From Malachius bipustulatus (lineage: Eukaryota; Arthropoda; Insecta; Coleoptera; Melyridae): a DNA stretch of 64,000 bases. The stretch is taken from NCBI GenBank assembly GCA_910589415.1, contig OU342632.1, forward strand, positions 41,591,341-41,655,340. The letters are read 5' to 3'. This document shows positions 21,701-35,000 of this stretch, in pieces. Both the position numbers and the translations under genes were made by a program. The notes beneath the pieces are model-generated. The model was not told the origin of the DNA and did not search any database. It saw only the letters and a program-made list of their open reading frames with translations. Numbering within the stretch: position 1 is the first letter of the stretch; the number at the start of each line of letters is the position of its first letter.

Positions 21701-24700
21701 ACTAGATGGGTCGCGAGGTCAAATTCTGGAAGCGGTATATCGTGAACTTTCGACAAGCACACGTATACATTTAAACGAGTTGAAAGCACCTTAAGTTAAG
21801 TCCATAGCATATAATAAGAGACGCTTTGCTACGTTCAACGTATTCAAGCTTTGTTGGAGCTTGAAATCAACCCTCAACCCTCCCGAAATAATTATTTTGG
21901 GAGGGTTGAGTTTTGTAGGCGGCTTCTGTTTCTTCAACAGCATGACATATAAAGCCGAAATGCGCCGCTGATGTGTGGGTGAAATTGATGACACCTGCTT
22001 CACTTGAAATGGTAGTCACGAAAATACCCGTGTCACAAATCGAATCAACTTCCAGCATCAGTTTTCACTACAACTGTTTGGGCCGGAATCGTCAACCACC
22101 GTTTGATTGCCCCCATTTATTTTTCCAACCGTCTAGATGGGGAAATGTATTTGAATCTCTGTGTCCTCATGAGTTAAAAAGTCTCTTGATGGATTTTCCT
22201 TTGGCAGTGCTGTGCAGGATGTTGATATGTCTCCAGGACAAATCTGCACCGCACATTTTTTACTCGTCGCTTGAAATAATGAATTTCCAGGAAGATAGAT
22301 TGGACGAACTGAAGCAATCCGGGTGACCTCTACTACTTGCCCGACCTCTAGTACTTGCAAGGGCTCGGCAATAGGTTAAAAAATAAACAAAGAGGGAGTG
22401 CAATCGATCATGGGTTTTCGGTCGATATTGCAATAGTTAGTCAGCCGATATTAATGCGTTATCTTGTTAACATATTGACGTCATGCAGGGAGTTCCGAAA
22501 ATGAGTTCTCAAAATGACAATCTGTGATTGGCCTAAAGAGGAGGAAGCTCAAATATTCCCTCATCGCATTTGGAATGTACTTTATTAGTTGACTGAAATT
22601 AGCAGTATAAAGAACGTATTACTACCAGCAAACATAGGTACTTCGGAAAATTGACATAAAATTATGAGCCATTTATTATATGAAAGAGATATTTGGTCAG
22701 ATAATTTTTATGTGATTTGTGTCATATGACATAAAATAACAAGATTTAATTTGTTTGATCGGTCTGTTAAATCTATCATGAAAGAGTAGGTTTGTGACAG
22801 TATTAAAAACACTTTTTTTATTATTTAGTAGGAATAATACTCTCAGGGACATTGATTGTCCTTGGATGTCCCACCATGGAATATTCTATTCCATGAGTAT
22901 TCTATCACATATTCTTTTCCATCTTATATCTAGATAGATACAATTCTATGGTGATGTTTTTTTTTTTTGTTTTGTAACAATTTCAAAAAATCCATGTCAG
23001 ATTTGAAACATGTCATAAATTATGACATTACAGTTACGGAATAGGAAACTGTTTATCATTTTTATAATATTATGTGAAGATTTTAATGAATTATTCACCA
23101 TCGATTCTGCAGATTTCTGCAGCCGGCAATGATGTCATGAATCATGATGTCAACAGAAAAGTAAATGAGTAAAACGTATGATAAATAAAATATTGATGTA
23201 GCAATAAAGTTACGAGATAATGTATGGTATCTTTCGCGACACACTGTTTATTTAAGCCTGCACCTTTACGTTCATGTCATTTAGGGGTAGGGCTGATATT
23301 TCTCAACGTTTCCAATCTATGTCTACGTCAAGATTTATGTTTAAAAATATATTTTTAGGAAATCCACCTAAATTTTTAGCCAGTACCTACCTAACAATTT
23401 TCTACTTATAATAATTATTAAAGAATCAACTTAAAAATGTTTCAATATTTCTGATTTAATCTTAAGCTTTCAGCAGAAATCTTAATGATTTGTATTTCTA
23501 CAATAATATTGTCTTACATAAAATACCTCTTTTATTCCTCTTTATGAAGTTTAAGAACAATATTATTATCACTCTCACGTTCTCGTCTAAATATTTCATT
23601 TTTCTACGAGAGGGAGTCGACTTAATTTCAATGACCTAAAAATCCTGACATAAATAGTAACACGTTATTATAATATGGAGAATAATCTGCGAAAAATTCT
23701 AGTTATCTTACACCGTGATTCTGGTCATCAACGGCAACCTGATAATAGGGCTACCTTCATTTCTCAAAAACGCAGAAAATAAATCGGGAGATAATTGTTC
23801 TATTATTCCATCAACGAATATAACTCCTTCAATGTATGATAAATTTCCCCAGTCTACCAGAGAAAAGTAGTTTAGGAACATTCAAGCGTCCTTATGTTTT
23901 CGGAGATTCCTCTAATTATTATTTATTTTTGGAGTGAAGTTTAAATGGGTGACACTATTTTGTAGAGCTTCCGTGACTCGTAACATAATAAAAATACTTA
24001 TATTTAGACGACATAAATCAGCTTTACATTCTCTAGAGAAAAAAGCGACACTTGAAATGCAAGACTGTTGCCGCAAGATGTCAACCTACAGATGGTCCGT
24101 ACTGTTTACGTTTTTATCCAAGGACTTATATGGACACGTTATTTGGAACAGGATTATTGGTCTCATTTTTATCTTAATGGACTGTAAAAACAGTTACATA
24201 TTGCAGTTTGTCTTACGATAAATGCACATGTGTTATTAAATTTTAATTATTATTGTTATTACGTGTTCAAATTATCTTATAAGTATTTGAATTATCTATT
24301 TTTATTTAATCTTTTTAAACAACCAAACATGTGATCATAAATACAAGTTATCAAGTAACTGATGTATAAAAAAAAAATATCTAGCTACATCAATTAATTA
24401 TTATTCATTTCAATAAAGTAACTTTTTTATTGCTTATTTTACTATGTATAAAGCATAGGATACTCAGAATAATTACTTCTTCCACAAAATTTTTGCAGTG
24501 AATTGGTTAATTAAGAGAGTCGCCTAAATTAAATCATTATCGTGATATATGTAACTTTATTATATCATCACAGCTTCTAAGAAGAGATTTATTCTGCTAA
24601 TTACACATAGTAAAAGCTAGAGCAACTTTAAAACTAAAATAAATAGGTATTTGTAGTCATTCTAACTCGTCACCCATCTCTTAAAATAGTACAGTCATAA

Positions 24701-26002
24701 TGTTACCCCAAGAATCTACACTCTATTCTTGTGTAGGTCAATAAAAATAAATTAGAATACTTATTTTCTTTCAAATTCAAGGTTCGAGGATCTTATTCTA
24801 ACAAACTAAAAATAGCAATCTTCTATTATAGAAGAAGTTACCTGCTTAACTTTTAAGTAAACTTTACTTGACAAATTTTGATTCATATTCATATTAATCA
24901 ATCAACTAACAAAATGAGTTGAATCAAAAATTGTTTATTGTCACCTATTAAACTGGGTGACAGGATTCAGCAGATCAGCAACTACTGTCAAACTTAAGAG
25001 GTCATAAATCGGCAGACATAATTCAAACAATTCGGTCATAAATTTTCAGTTAGAGAAAAACTATTAAACTAACGATTATGGTCTAAGATCTGTTTCGTTG
25101 GTAAAAGCGAAAAAATCGAAAACTAGGTACCTACACAAATCTTCATTCATCTTTAGTTACGTTACAAGCATCAAGTTGAACCTCAGTTAAAAAGCAGCCA
25201 TCGCCAATAAACAAAACCAATATTTTATAAAAGTCAGTGTTAAGTTCGTTAAAAATTTTGCGATCAAAAGATTACACGTTTTAAAGATAGAAGTAACAGT
25301 ACAATGAAAATCTAGAAAATAGGTTTAGAAGCTAACCTCCCCCCCCCCCCCCCAAAAAAAAAAAAAAAAAAAATTCCTGCGTGGGCTCCGTAACTAAGTA
25401 GCGCATGACGAGATAGACTGTCGAAAATATCACTGCGACAAAACAGCGCCTGGCAAAACACCGCTGCGAAAAAACAGCGTATGACAAAATAGAGCTCCGC
25501 CAAAATAGCGCATGACAAAATATAGCTGCGAGAAAATAGCGCATGGATATAGTTGCTCATGACAAAATAGCGCATAAGTAGATAGTCTGTAGTAAGGTTA
25601 AGTAGAAATACATAAAACCCTTGTTGAGCATCAATCGCCTAAATAGTGTATTTTTATGCGCTTTTTAAATTGGTTTTTCGAAATCTTTAAAGACACTATC
25701 ATAATATGAGTATAAATAGTTGTGTACTATGAACATTTCAGTCCAATCTCGTTGAAAACATGCCCTACAAGGGATATTTAAATTTAGTACTTTTGACCTA
25801 TTATTGTCTATCTACGTCTCTAGTTAACTAATTGCTTGCTTTCTATATTGTTATATTGTTAAATATTTTATAATACATAGTGTAACTATTTTAATAGTAT
25901 GATGTTTTTGTCTGCACATATTATTACTAATCTTTAGATATTGTCCTGTTATTGGATTTGTTGTAAATCTGTTGGGCAATAAACTATTATTATTATTATT
26001 AA

Positions 26003-26039
<37 letters not shown>

Positions 26040-29000
26040 AATAAAAACGACAATTTTTTTATCACCAGAGCTTAATTTGATTGAAACGTTTTGCTTAGTT
26101 TTGTATATACAACGGTTTAAAATACATCATTTTTTTTTATTAACGCTGTGTCATTTTGAACGACTTTCCTGGTGTCGCTCGGGTTAAATACCAGACCGCT
26201 CGCTACATATTACAACTATTACGACAATTTCAGCTCTCTAGACTTGAAACTGTTCCCCGAATTTTGATGAAAGCAATGGGTTTTTGCAAATTTTAGAAGG
26301 TAAACCTGTACACACCTCGTGAACTTCGGAAATCTTTAACCGAAAAACTTAAATTCCTCCATATTTTCTAAGGAAATTTCAAATTTCGTGTAAAAATTTC
26401 AGCATTTTAAAGTCGAAAACCTAAAATTTATATGAATTACAGATAAGATAATGAATAACTCCGCTTTTTGTTATCGACTGACTTTCTGAAATTTTTCATG
26501 ATCATATCGTATTGGACCGATTTTGCAAAAATTTTGCTTTGCCTGTGTGTACCTACGTCACTAATTTAAATAATTATTTTTTTACACAAACTTGAAATTA
26601 AAAAAAGTTTTTCCCATCCGCTTAATTCAGTTTCAAAATTTTATTTTCCATCTTGCATAGCAATTTTTACGAAAAATTATATCGCCGCCATTTTTAAACG
26701 ACTCAACCGATTTTTCTCAAATGCAATATCATAATATCCCGTAGGGATATCTTACCCTTACAAATCTGTAACGTGAAAGGAGGGGGGGGGGGACAAGAAG
26801 TTTTTGTTGTCGCATATTGAACGGACACCTTGTAGAAGTAACGCGATTTTTGGAAACTTTTTAATTAATCCAATGTCCTGCATAAGTTCTACAAGAGAGC
26901 AAAACTTGGCACAGTAATCTTGAAAGATGCAGCTACAGGGGCGTTTTTCGTGATCTGGGAGTCGGGCATGATTTAGGGGTGGGGGGGATTTTATTTACAA
27001 GAAATACACTAATACCTCATAAGTAGAAATCAGTGGCGGTTTCCTCCATTAGATCATTTGGTCAATTACCTCCCAAATAAATTAACCAACTCGAGTAATT
27101 TTATACTGTATGTATAATAAACTAAACTAATAACGATTATAATATAATTTTGTAATAATTCCAGTAATTAACTTTACTTAGGTATATAGGTAGTTTTTTT
27201 TGTAATTCCCGGGAAGATAGTGCGAGCGTCTGGGACTTGGGTCAAAGGGAGCATTTGACCTCGTTGGTTTTAATAGGGTTAAATAGTAAGATGTCTTTGC
27301 GTATGTGATGGAGCGAGATAGGTATAATAGCAACTTTTTCTGTATATAAGACCGTCGTATTCTGTCCCTTAGGACAACAGCCGAGTGGGGGCTGATGGGC
27401 GATTTCAATATTCCGGATTTCTAACCAGAGACCAGAGATTTCGATACAGCACATGTCTTATAGTGTCGACTGTCGGTTCAGTGGAGGAGACACGTCATAG
27501 TCTAGGCTGGACGAAACGCTATTTGTAATAGAAATAGCCATCAGTCCAATACATGAAATAATATATTATGAAATCATTGCAGCGGACGTGAAAGAAATAA
27601 CGTGAAAGAAATTATTCAAGTAGCAAATTGGCGCATACTTACGAGAAGGTCAAGCGAAACATGAAAATAGTCAAGTAACAAGTCGCCACATTCGAGAAGG
27701 GTTAGAATTTTACGGTCCGTTTATTATGTCAGTGCGCAATTTTGTCGCAGTGCTATTTTGTCACGCGCGATTTTGTTGCAACGTTATTTTGTCATGCGCT
27801 GTTTTGTTGCATCGCTATTGTCCCATGTATTGTTTTGTCAATCAATATTATCTATTATTTAGAATGTTTTAATTGAGAAAAATTTTAATGCAAGAAAATT
27901 GTGGACGTAGCAGCTGTTGAACTTGCTTTTTTCCAATAAACTTAGCTCTTAAGCCTGAACTCGTAATATTATCAAATCATGAAACAAATTACATTTTGAC
28001 TTGAATTTCATCTGATAGGTATTCCATATTGTATTTGCTAAAAGTTTGCATGCAAAGCTATATAGATTGACAGAATTTTTGCCGAATTACACGTCGAAAT
28101 AGATAAGTAACAAAAGAAATATCGTCGCAGGGTTTTTATAAATATTTATAGAAATTTATTATTAGATTTTTTTTCAATTTTTTTTTCTTGTGGGTGATTT
28201 CTGAATAAAGCGATTAGGCATTTACTTAAGCTACGTTTTCCTAGCTGCGTCAAACGCGAGCGCAAAACGCCTGCGGTACACGCAGGGCGATTCACGCAGT
28301 GTGGGTTGCGTGAACAGTGTTTTCCAACTTGCGCAAATCAGTTCAAATTAAGACGTATTATTTATTTTGGTAATAATATTATGAGAAAAGGAGTTCTTCT
28401 AGATCTCATTACGATGAAGAAGAAGTATTTATAATTACTTGTTATAAAGAACTTTGTTGAAAAAATACAAATTTAGTGAATTTAATTCGATTTTTTAAAC
28501 CCTTATTTTTGCAGTCTTTTAGTTTTACATCGTATATTATGAGTAATCCAGACCAGTTCAAAGAACAGTTAATATTCAGCTGCAGAACATCTTGGTTGAG
28601 GTTCTTTGCCTGATATATTCAATATTAAAATCAAAAAAACCAATAACTTCCGCAATGCGTCGCGTGACTGACTGCTCTCGAAGCACAGCCGACGTTTCAC
28701 GCGAGCGCACACCGTCCAATGCTGCGGAGCACGCACTGCACTGTAGGAAAACGGTCTGATTTAAACCATACATGAGCAGTGTTGTGCGTGTTACGCGTGC
28801 GTCGTACGCAGTGCGATATACGCAGCTAGGAAAACGTAGCTTTAATGATAAATTGTAAATAGTATAGGATGCAAATTTCCAAAAACCCCTTCAGATATTA
28901 GGTAGGTGATGTCGTTAATGTGATGACAAAAATTATAAAAATAATATTTCAAATTATATTTTATTACATTGTCGATCGTTAAATGAAAATTAAATTTTAT

Positions 29001-32000
29001 TCATACCATATGAATACTTTTTCCTTAAAAATAACCTTGCTCTAAAACCTACATAATCAGGGTAAGTACAATCATTCTTCCGGTATATCGTAATTTGTCC
29101 TAAGGTTCAGTAAATGCTTCTTAATATAGTTACGATTCAAGAAAGCGTCAATGAACAAGCTTAATTTGATTAGAGATTAGAGTAGATAAATCAACTTCAA
29201 GCCCTTCTGGTTATTATAAATTACCACAAATTAATAAATTAAAATTTATGACAAACAATAAAGTGTAGGTATAAAACAGTGTTAAATACTGAAACGAATT
29301 GCTCAATATGATCCCACGCATGCATGGCATTAATAAAACAATAATTATGGGTCTTGTGTAAGAAGTGACTTCTTTAGATAGGTAATTCAAAATCTTGAGT
29401 CATATAAGTCAAGATTAATGAGATACATTTTTATATAGAAAGAAGAAATTCTTGATTATAAGATTATTATATACATTTTTGGAAACCACATTTGGACGAT
29501 CCCATAGGTAACTATGTAAATTTGTTCATATTTCGCCTACTCACATTCAAATTGTCAACCATCATCTGCAAGTCTATCTTGAATGAATTCATATAAACGT
29601 GACTACTTATAATACACCAGAATCGTTAATAATAGACTTTATATTACTAATTGCTTCAAAATATGTGACTTAAAGAAACATACCTACATTTCAATATAAA
29701 CATAAGCAATATTTATTAAATCCAATTAATTATTTTTTGTTTATCTTTTGCAGAGATTACCAAAGAATTAGAGAAAGTTATTAACAAAGACGAATTTGTA
29801 CTTTCCCTAAAACACATAAAACCAAAGAGACGACTGAGAGGATCAGCGGAAACTCTATTTTCTGTCGACTTCCCTGGATCGCATCAAAAATTTGTACTAT
29901 TACTTAACAGGAGGACGAAACGAGGTATGTATGAATAAACAAAACTTGAAAAAAAAATTCAAAAGAATTTCTAATTATACGCACGACGTAACTATATTAC
30001 CCATTTCGGAGTTACTAGATAATGTTAAGGACAAACTTGTCATGTTTTTCAACCCTTTTCACTAGTTTTTCTAAATGATGGTAATTTTTTTTCAATAAAA
30101 TATTTTGATTTTTTGGGTTTTAAGTTCGTACAATTATAATGAGAAAATATACACGGTTGGTAGGAGAGGTAATTTATCAGAGACGTTGTTGAAACCATCT
30201 GCTTCTAGGATACCTACTTGGATTGTGTTAAGGGAAAATAATTAAATGATGGCTAGTGACTTGGCGACCGTAACGCTATTTGCGTGTGCGACCTGCCAAT
30301 AGCTTAACACAATTAAAGCAATGCTTGCTCCATTAGGTCCGCTTGCTTCATTATCGATGCTTAAAACCGCCGTCAGAGTGTGCTAGCTATTTTTCGCCCA
30401 GGAGAGTTAGATTTAAACGAAATTTTATTGAACCACTTTACGTACCAAGTATGTAATTGAATTTTTTTAGGTTTTCAGACGGCCGTTTCTTCATTTTAAT
30501 CTTTATTACTATTCACTATTCAAGAAGATCTTAGGGTAGATGTTATGTTGAGTCTTCAAATAGCAAGAGGTCGTTGTTGGTTGGTCACATATCATAGTGA
30601 AAGTGGATTGGAACATTTGTATGACTTTAGTGATGTTTGTTTTGCACATTAGTGGCGTGTGTGAGTCGGACGAACATGTAAATATTTTGAGCCAGAACAA
30701 GATTACTTCCCCCCCCCCCCCCCCGTTTTCGAGGATGTTGAACACGATGCCGTTGTCAGAATTTCCCTTTGGGGTTGCGCAACCCCTCAAAACGGCCAAA
30801 AACCACCCCCTAGAGAGATAAACCATTTCCCTGCAAAAAAAACCTTCCCCCCGTTTTCGAGGATGCTGAGCACAATGGAGGTGCTGGACATCGCGTGCGA
30901 CCCCGACCAACCCCTCCACCGGCCAATACTCACCCCCGAAATGGGTGATTTTTTTTATGTATATGTAGGCCAAACGATGGACTTTTTCGAAAAACTTTTT
31001 GATAATTCAAGTACAGAATTACAATGGCCATAATTTAAAATTATTTTGGAGTATAAAGAGTGTCCCATATGACAGTGACATATCAAAGTTATGTTTTTTT
31101 AAATGGAATGATCCTATGTTATTGCATTTTTCGATTGTCTGAGAAGAGGAAATAAGATTGGCTTTTACAGTTGGTACAGTCGGAAGTACCAATTTTGAAT
31201 CTATTGAGGTGTATGTATTTGTAGGTTGGAATAAGATCTGATGATTTATCTTCACTTACGGAGAGCACTCCTACACCATCTGCTTAGGTAGCACGTATTG
31301 TTTCGTTTGTTTTCGGAATGTCTGCTATGTAAATTAGTGTAAATTAGGAAGAGCAGCGGTCCCAGAACGCTGTCCCGAGGAACACAAGAGTTGGTGGGGC
31401 AAAAATCGAAGCGTTCGTTGTTGAACTTTACAGCAAAGTTTCTCTTTGATACCAAAGTAAGATTTGATTAGGATGCAGTAGTTGCCGGTTAGAGCATTTT
31501 TGATTTTAAAGATTAAGCCCCTGTGACATACCTTGTCAAATGCCTTGGGAAAGTCTATAAAAACAGAATTAGAGAATTTCTTCTCCTCTAGACGTTAGAC
31601 AATTCCACCAAATTATTCAAAGTTACTACCAAAATTAAGATTCCCTGCGCTTAACATTTCGTGCGTTTAAGAAGAAATTAAACTCAAAATAATTTGTAGA
31701 TTTGGAGTAATCAGGTCTGTTAAGAATCTCGAGGTTCCGTACTCCCAAAATAGTATCGCTTGTCAAGAAAACGTGTAAGAAACTCCTAAACATTTTTCAC
31801 TGTGTTTTGTGAATAAGCAAATTTGCCGAATAGAGAGTGATCCGATCCGGAAGGGATTTTGGAAAGTCCACTGCGTTCGGAAAAATTACCCTATACATGT
31901 GGTGAATTTAGGCGGATAGCATGATCAACTAGTAGTTTATGAGAATATTCAGGGTAAGACGGCGGTAATCAATCACGAAAGATGTAGAACTTCTCTTTTG

Positions 32001-35000
32001 TGCCCTATCGAGAAGACTTTTTAAACTTAGGTACCTACTACTTTCCACCATCATTCTGTTAATTTTTCTTTATCTTTCAGTGACGGTAGAATCAGTAGAA
32101 GATGGCAGAAACAGGGTCCAACACTTCATCGTAGACTCTCTCCACGAAGAAAGTCTAATAAAATCCCTCATCCTCTCAGTTAACCAATCACAACCGGGAG
32201 CTCATGCTATATTGTATCTCGACTGCACTTCGTATGGAATGGTGGCGACTCCTAAATCCATGAGAGATATGTACAGGGCAATGGAGGAGCCCAAATTAGA
32301 AGTGGTGAGTGCTATTTCAGATGCAGTCGATTTCTCCAAATAAGAGCAAGGAAAAGAAGCCGTTAATTCATTGAGCATTATTACCTGGAATGACTTAGTA
32401 ATTCTACGATAAGTGTATTCAGGAGTGAAGTAAGAAGTCGGCTTTCCATAAATAGCAAGCAACACAACATGACGTGTGCGACCGCAAGCTGACCGACAGT
32501 TCATGCGGTGTTCACTGTTGAGTAAACCACGCAATCAAAGGACTTTATATCGCTTTCATACAAGGAATTTTTAACAATGTACATACATGAATTCATTACC
32601 TTGAGTTGCCCACACTGTCGTATTTATTACAGTATCTGGCAGCGTAATTAATTTGAGCAATCTGTACAACTCCTTCTTCTTAAGAACAATTTGTTGATTT
32701 AGATAAAATCACCTGTAGCGTTGATTGTTACGGTCTTATAACTTAATTCATAAATACTACACATAAAAAAGTCACAATTACTGATTGACGATCTATTTAT
32801 ATACCTACTACTAATAATTTAAATGATACCTTCAAATAAACACTTTTTTATGAACTTATTAATTTACTCCTACTCGTATGATGTATATTAACTTTTCCTA
32901 ACGATCTTGCCTCAATTTTGAGAAAAGTGATGTAAAGTTCTTGAGTCCTTCTTCTGTTTGTGTCACAAATAAATTTTAGTTTTGACCCCTTCAAAATTTA
33001 AGCATGAAAAACAATATTTTAAATCCTCAACTAATCATCATATCCACTGTGTCCAAGATAAGAATGAAGAGTTTTTTTTATAAATAATTTGAAAATCAAA
33101 AGGAATTTTTGAAATCTTTTTCTGCCATTGCATTGTCCTTCTGGTTATCCAACTTTTTCACATTTAACCGACCCTGTATCTTATAACTCCTACACTTTTC
33201 CAGATCCCCATGCTGTTCATTCTTATCTTGAACATGCAGTGTATAGTATGACATAAATTATCCACCGCATTTTCAGTTCCACGAAAGAAAATATAGCATG
33301 GAAGTGCACGGAAACAGGGATCTTCGAACCGTTCTAAGCAGAAATGATTGTCCACTACCTCCCGACTCTCATTACGACGACAAATTAGCAAACATGTTCA
33401 AAAACGACATCTCGGACAGCCTACTCAGAGACGATCCTGACGTCCTTGATGAGTTCGAGCTGAAGCATTCCGATAGATCAGACATCCCCATTGTCACCAC
33501 ACCTGATGAAAGTAAGTTTTATTTTCCACTTACAAAAAAAACGAAAACTATAATCAAAAATTCCTTTTCCAGTTGATATCTTGAAAGCTCTGAACCGATT
33601 AATAGTTTCCGTGAATTACATGACCCGGGTAGTGGAGACCCAAACCTCCTCCATCTCGTCCCTGCGAAACTGGTTGGAGGAATGTGGAGTATGTTCAAGG
33701 ACCACTCCACCGCCCACTCCTTCGCGCTGCATTGAGTACAACCCCTGCACTTCAGGATTGGAGTGCTACGACACAGCTGAAGGACCCCGCTGCAGATCTT
33801 GTCCCGAAGGGTACATGTATGATGGTCGTCAGTGTGCCAGAGTGATCACCTGCAGGGAAAGACCTTGTTACGAAAACGCACCCTGCGAGGATTCACTCGA
33901 CGGGCCCAAATGCCCACCCTGTCCTAGAGGATATGTGGGAGATGGACATTCATGCTATCCAGGATGCAGAATAAGACCTTGTTTTAATAATGCACCTTGT
34001 CAAGTAAGTTTTTGAGTTTTTTATGCTGATGTGTTTATAACTTAATAAAAATCAACGTAAGGTGATTTCATCAGAATATTGTCCGATATAATTTTTTGGT
34101 CTTCATAATGTCTTAGATCTTGAATTTTTGGCTACTAATCATATCTTGCATATCCATATCCAGCAGTCGCTGTCGAATCATTGTTTACCCCTAACTAAAT
34201 TACTGCTTTATACGTAAATTAAATAACTCCTTTTGCAGGATTCTCAAAACACTGGCGCCCAATGCCCACCGTGTCCCGCGGGCTACCACGGCGATGGTCA
34301 TACTTGCACTGAAGATTGTTCAGGAATAACCTGTTTCAACAATGCCAGATGTCAAATGAGTAGTAGTGGTCCACGTTGTCCTCCCTGTCCTGATGGATAC
34401 ATTGGGGATGGCCGAAGCTGCTACCCTGGCTGTGCCATCAACCCTTGCTTCAACAATGGACCTTGCAGAGACGGCTCACAAGGTAAATAGGATTAATTTA
34501 TAATGTATTGCTTTCATCCTCATTTGACTCAGCTATAATCATTAATACATTTCCCCCCAAGATAAATATATCCTTTTAGGTGCCTATTAATTTCTATTAA
34601 CAAACAATAAAAAATTGCAGGAGCTGAATGTCCGGCCTGTCCCAGGGGATATAGAGGAGATGGTCATAGATGCATACAAGATTGTACCATCAATCCTTGT
34701 TTCAACAACGCACCTTGCACTCCGACATCTGAAGGAGTGGAATGTCCACCATGCCCGGCTGGATATGAAGGAGACGGGAAGAATTGCGTTTCCAAGCCTA
34801 ACCAATGCGTCTATAATCCATGTGGAGGAGGTATAGAAAATTTCTTTTAAGTACCTAATTTGAATCGTCGTTACTGTTTATCAGCACATTTTATCAGATA
34901 TTAGCACTCTCTGAGAAAATTATTTTAGGTGGATTTAATGGTAATTGTTTGAACTTTGTTTTGGAACAGGATGTGCTCCAACTTGGCCTTCAGATTAAGA

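Noticed and set aside
25985..26041. A hydrophobic leucine-rich small protein
   Set aside because: It is a translated TAT microsatellite.
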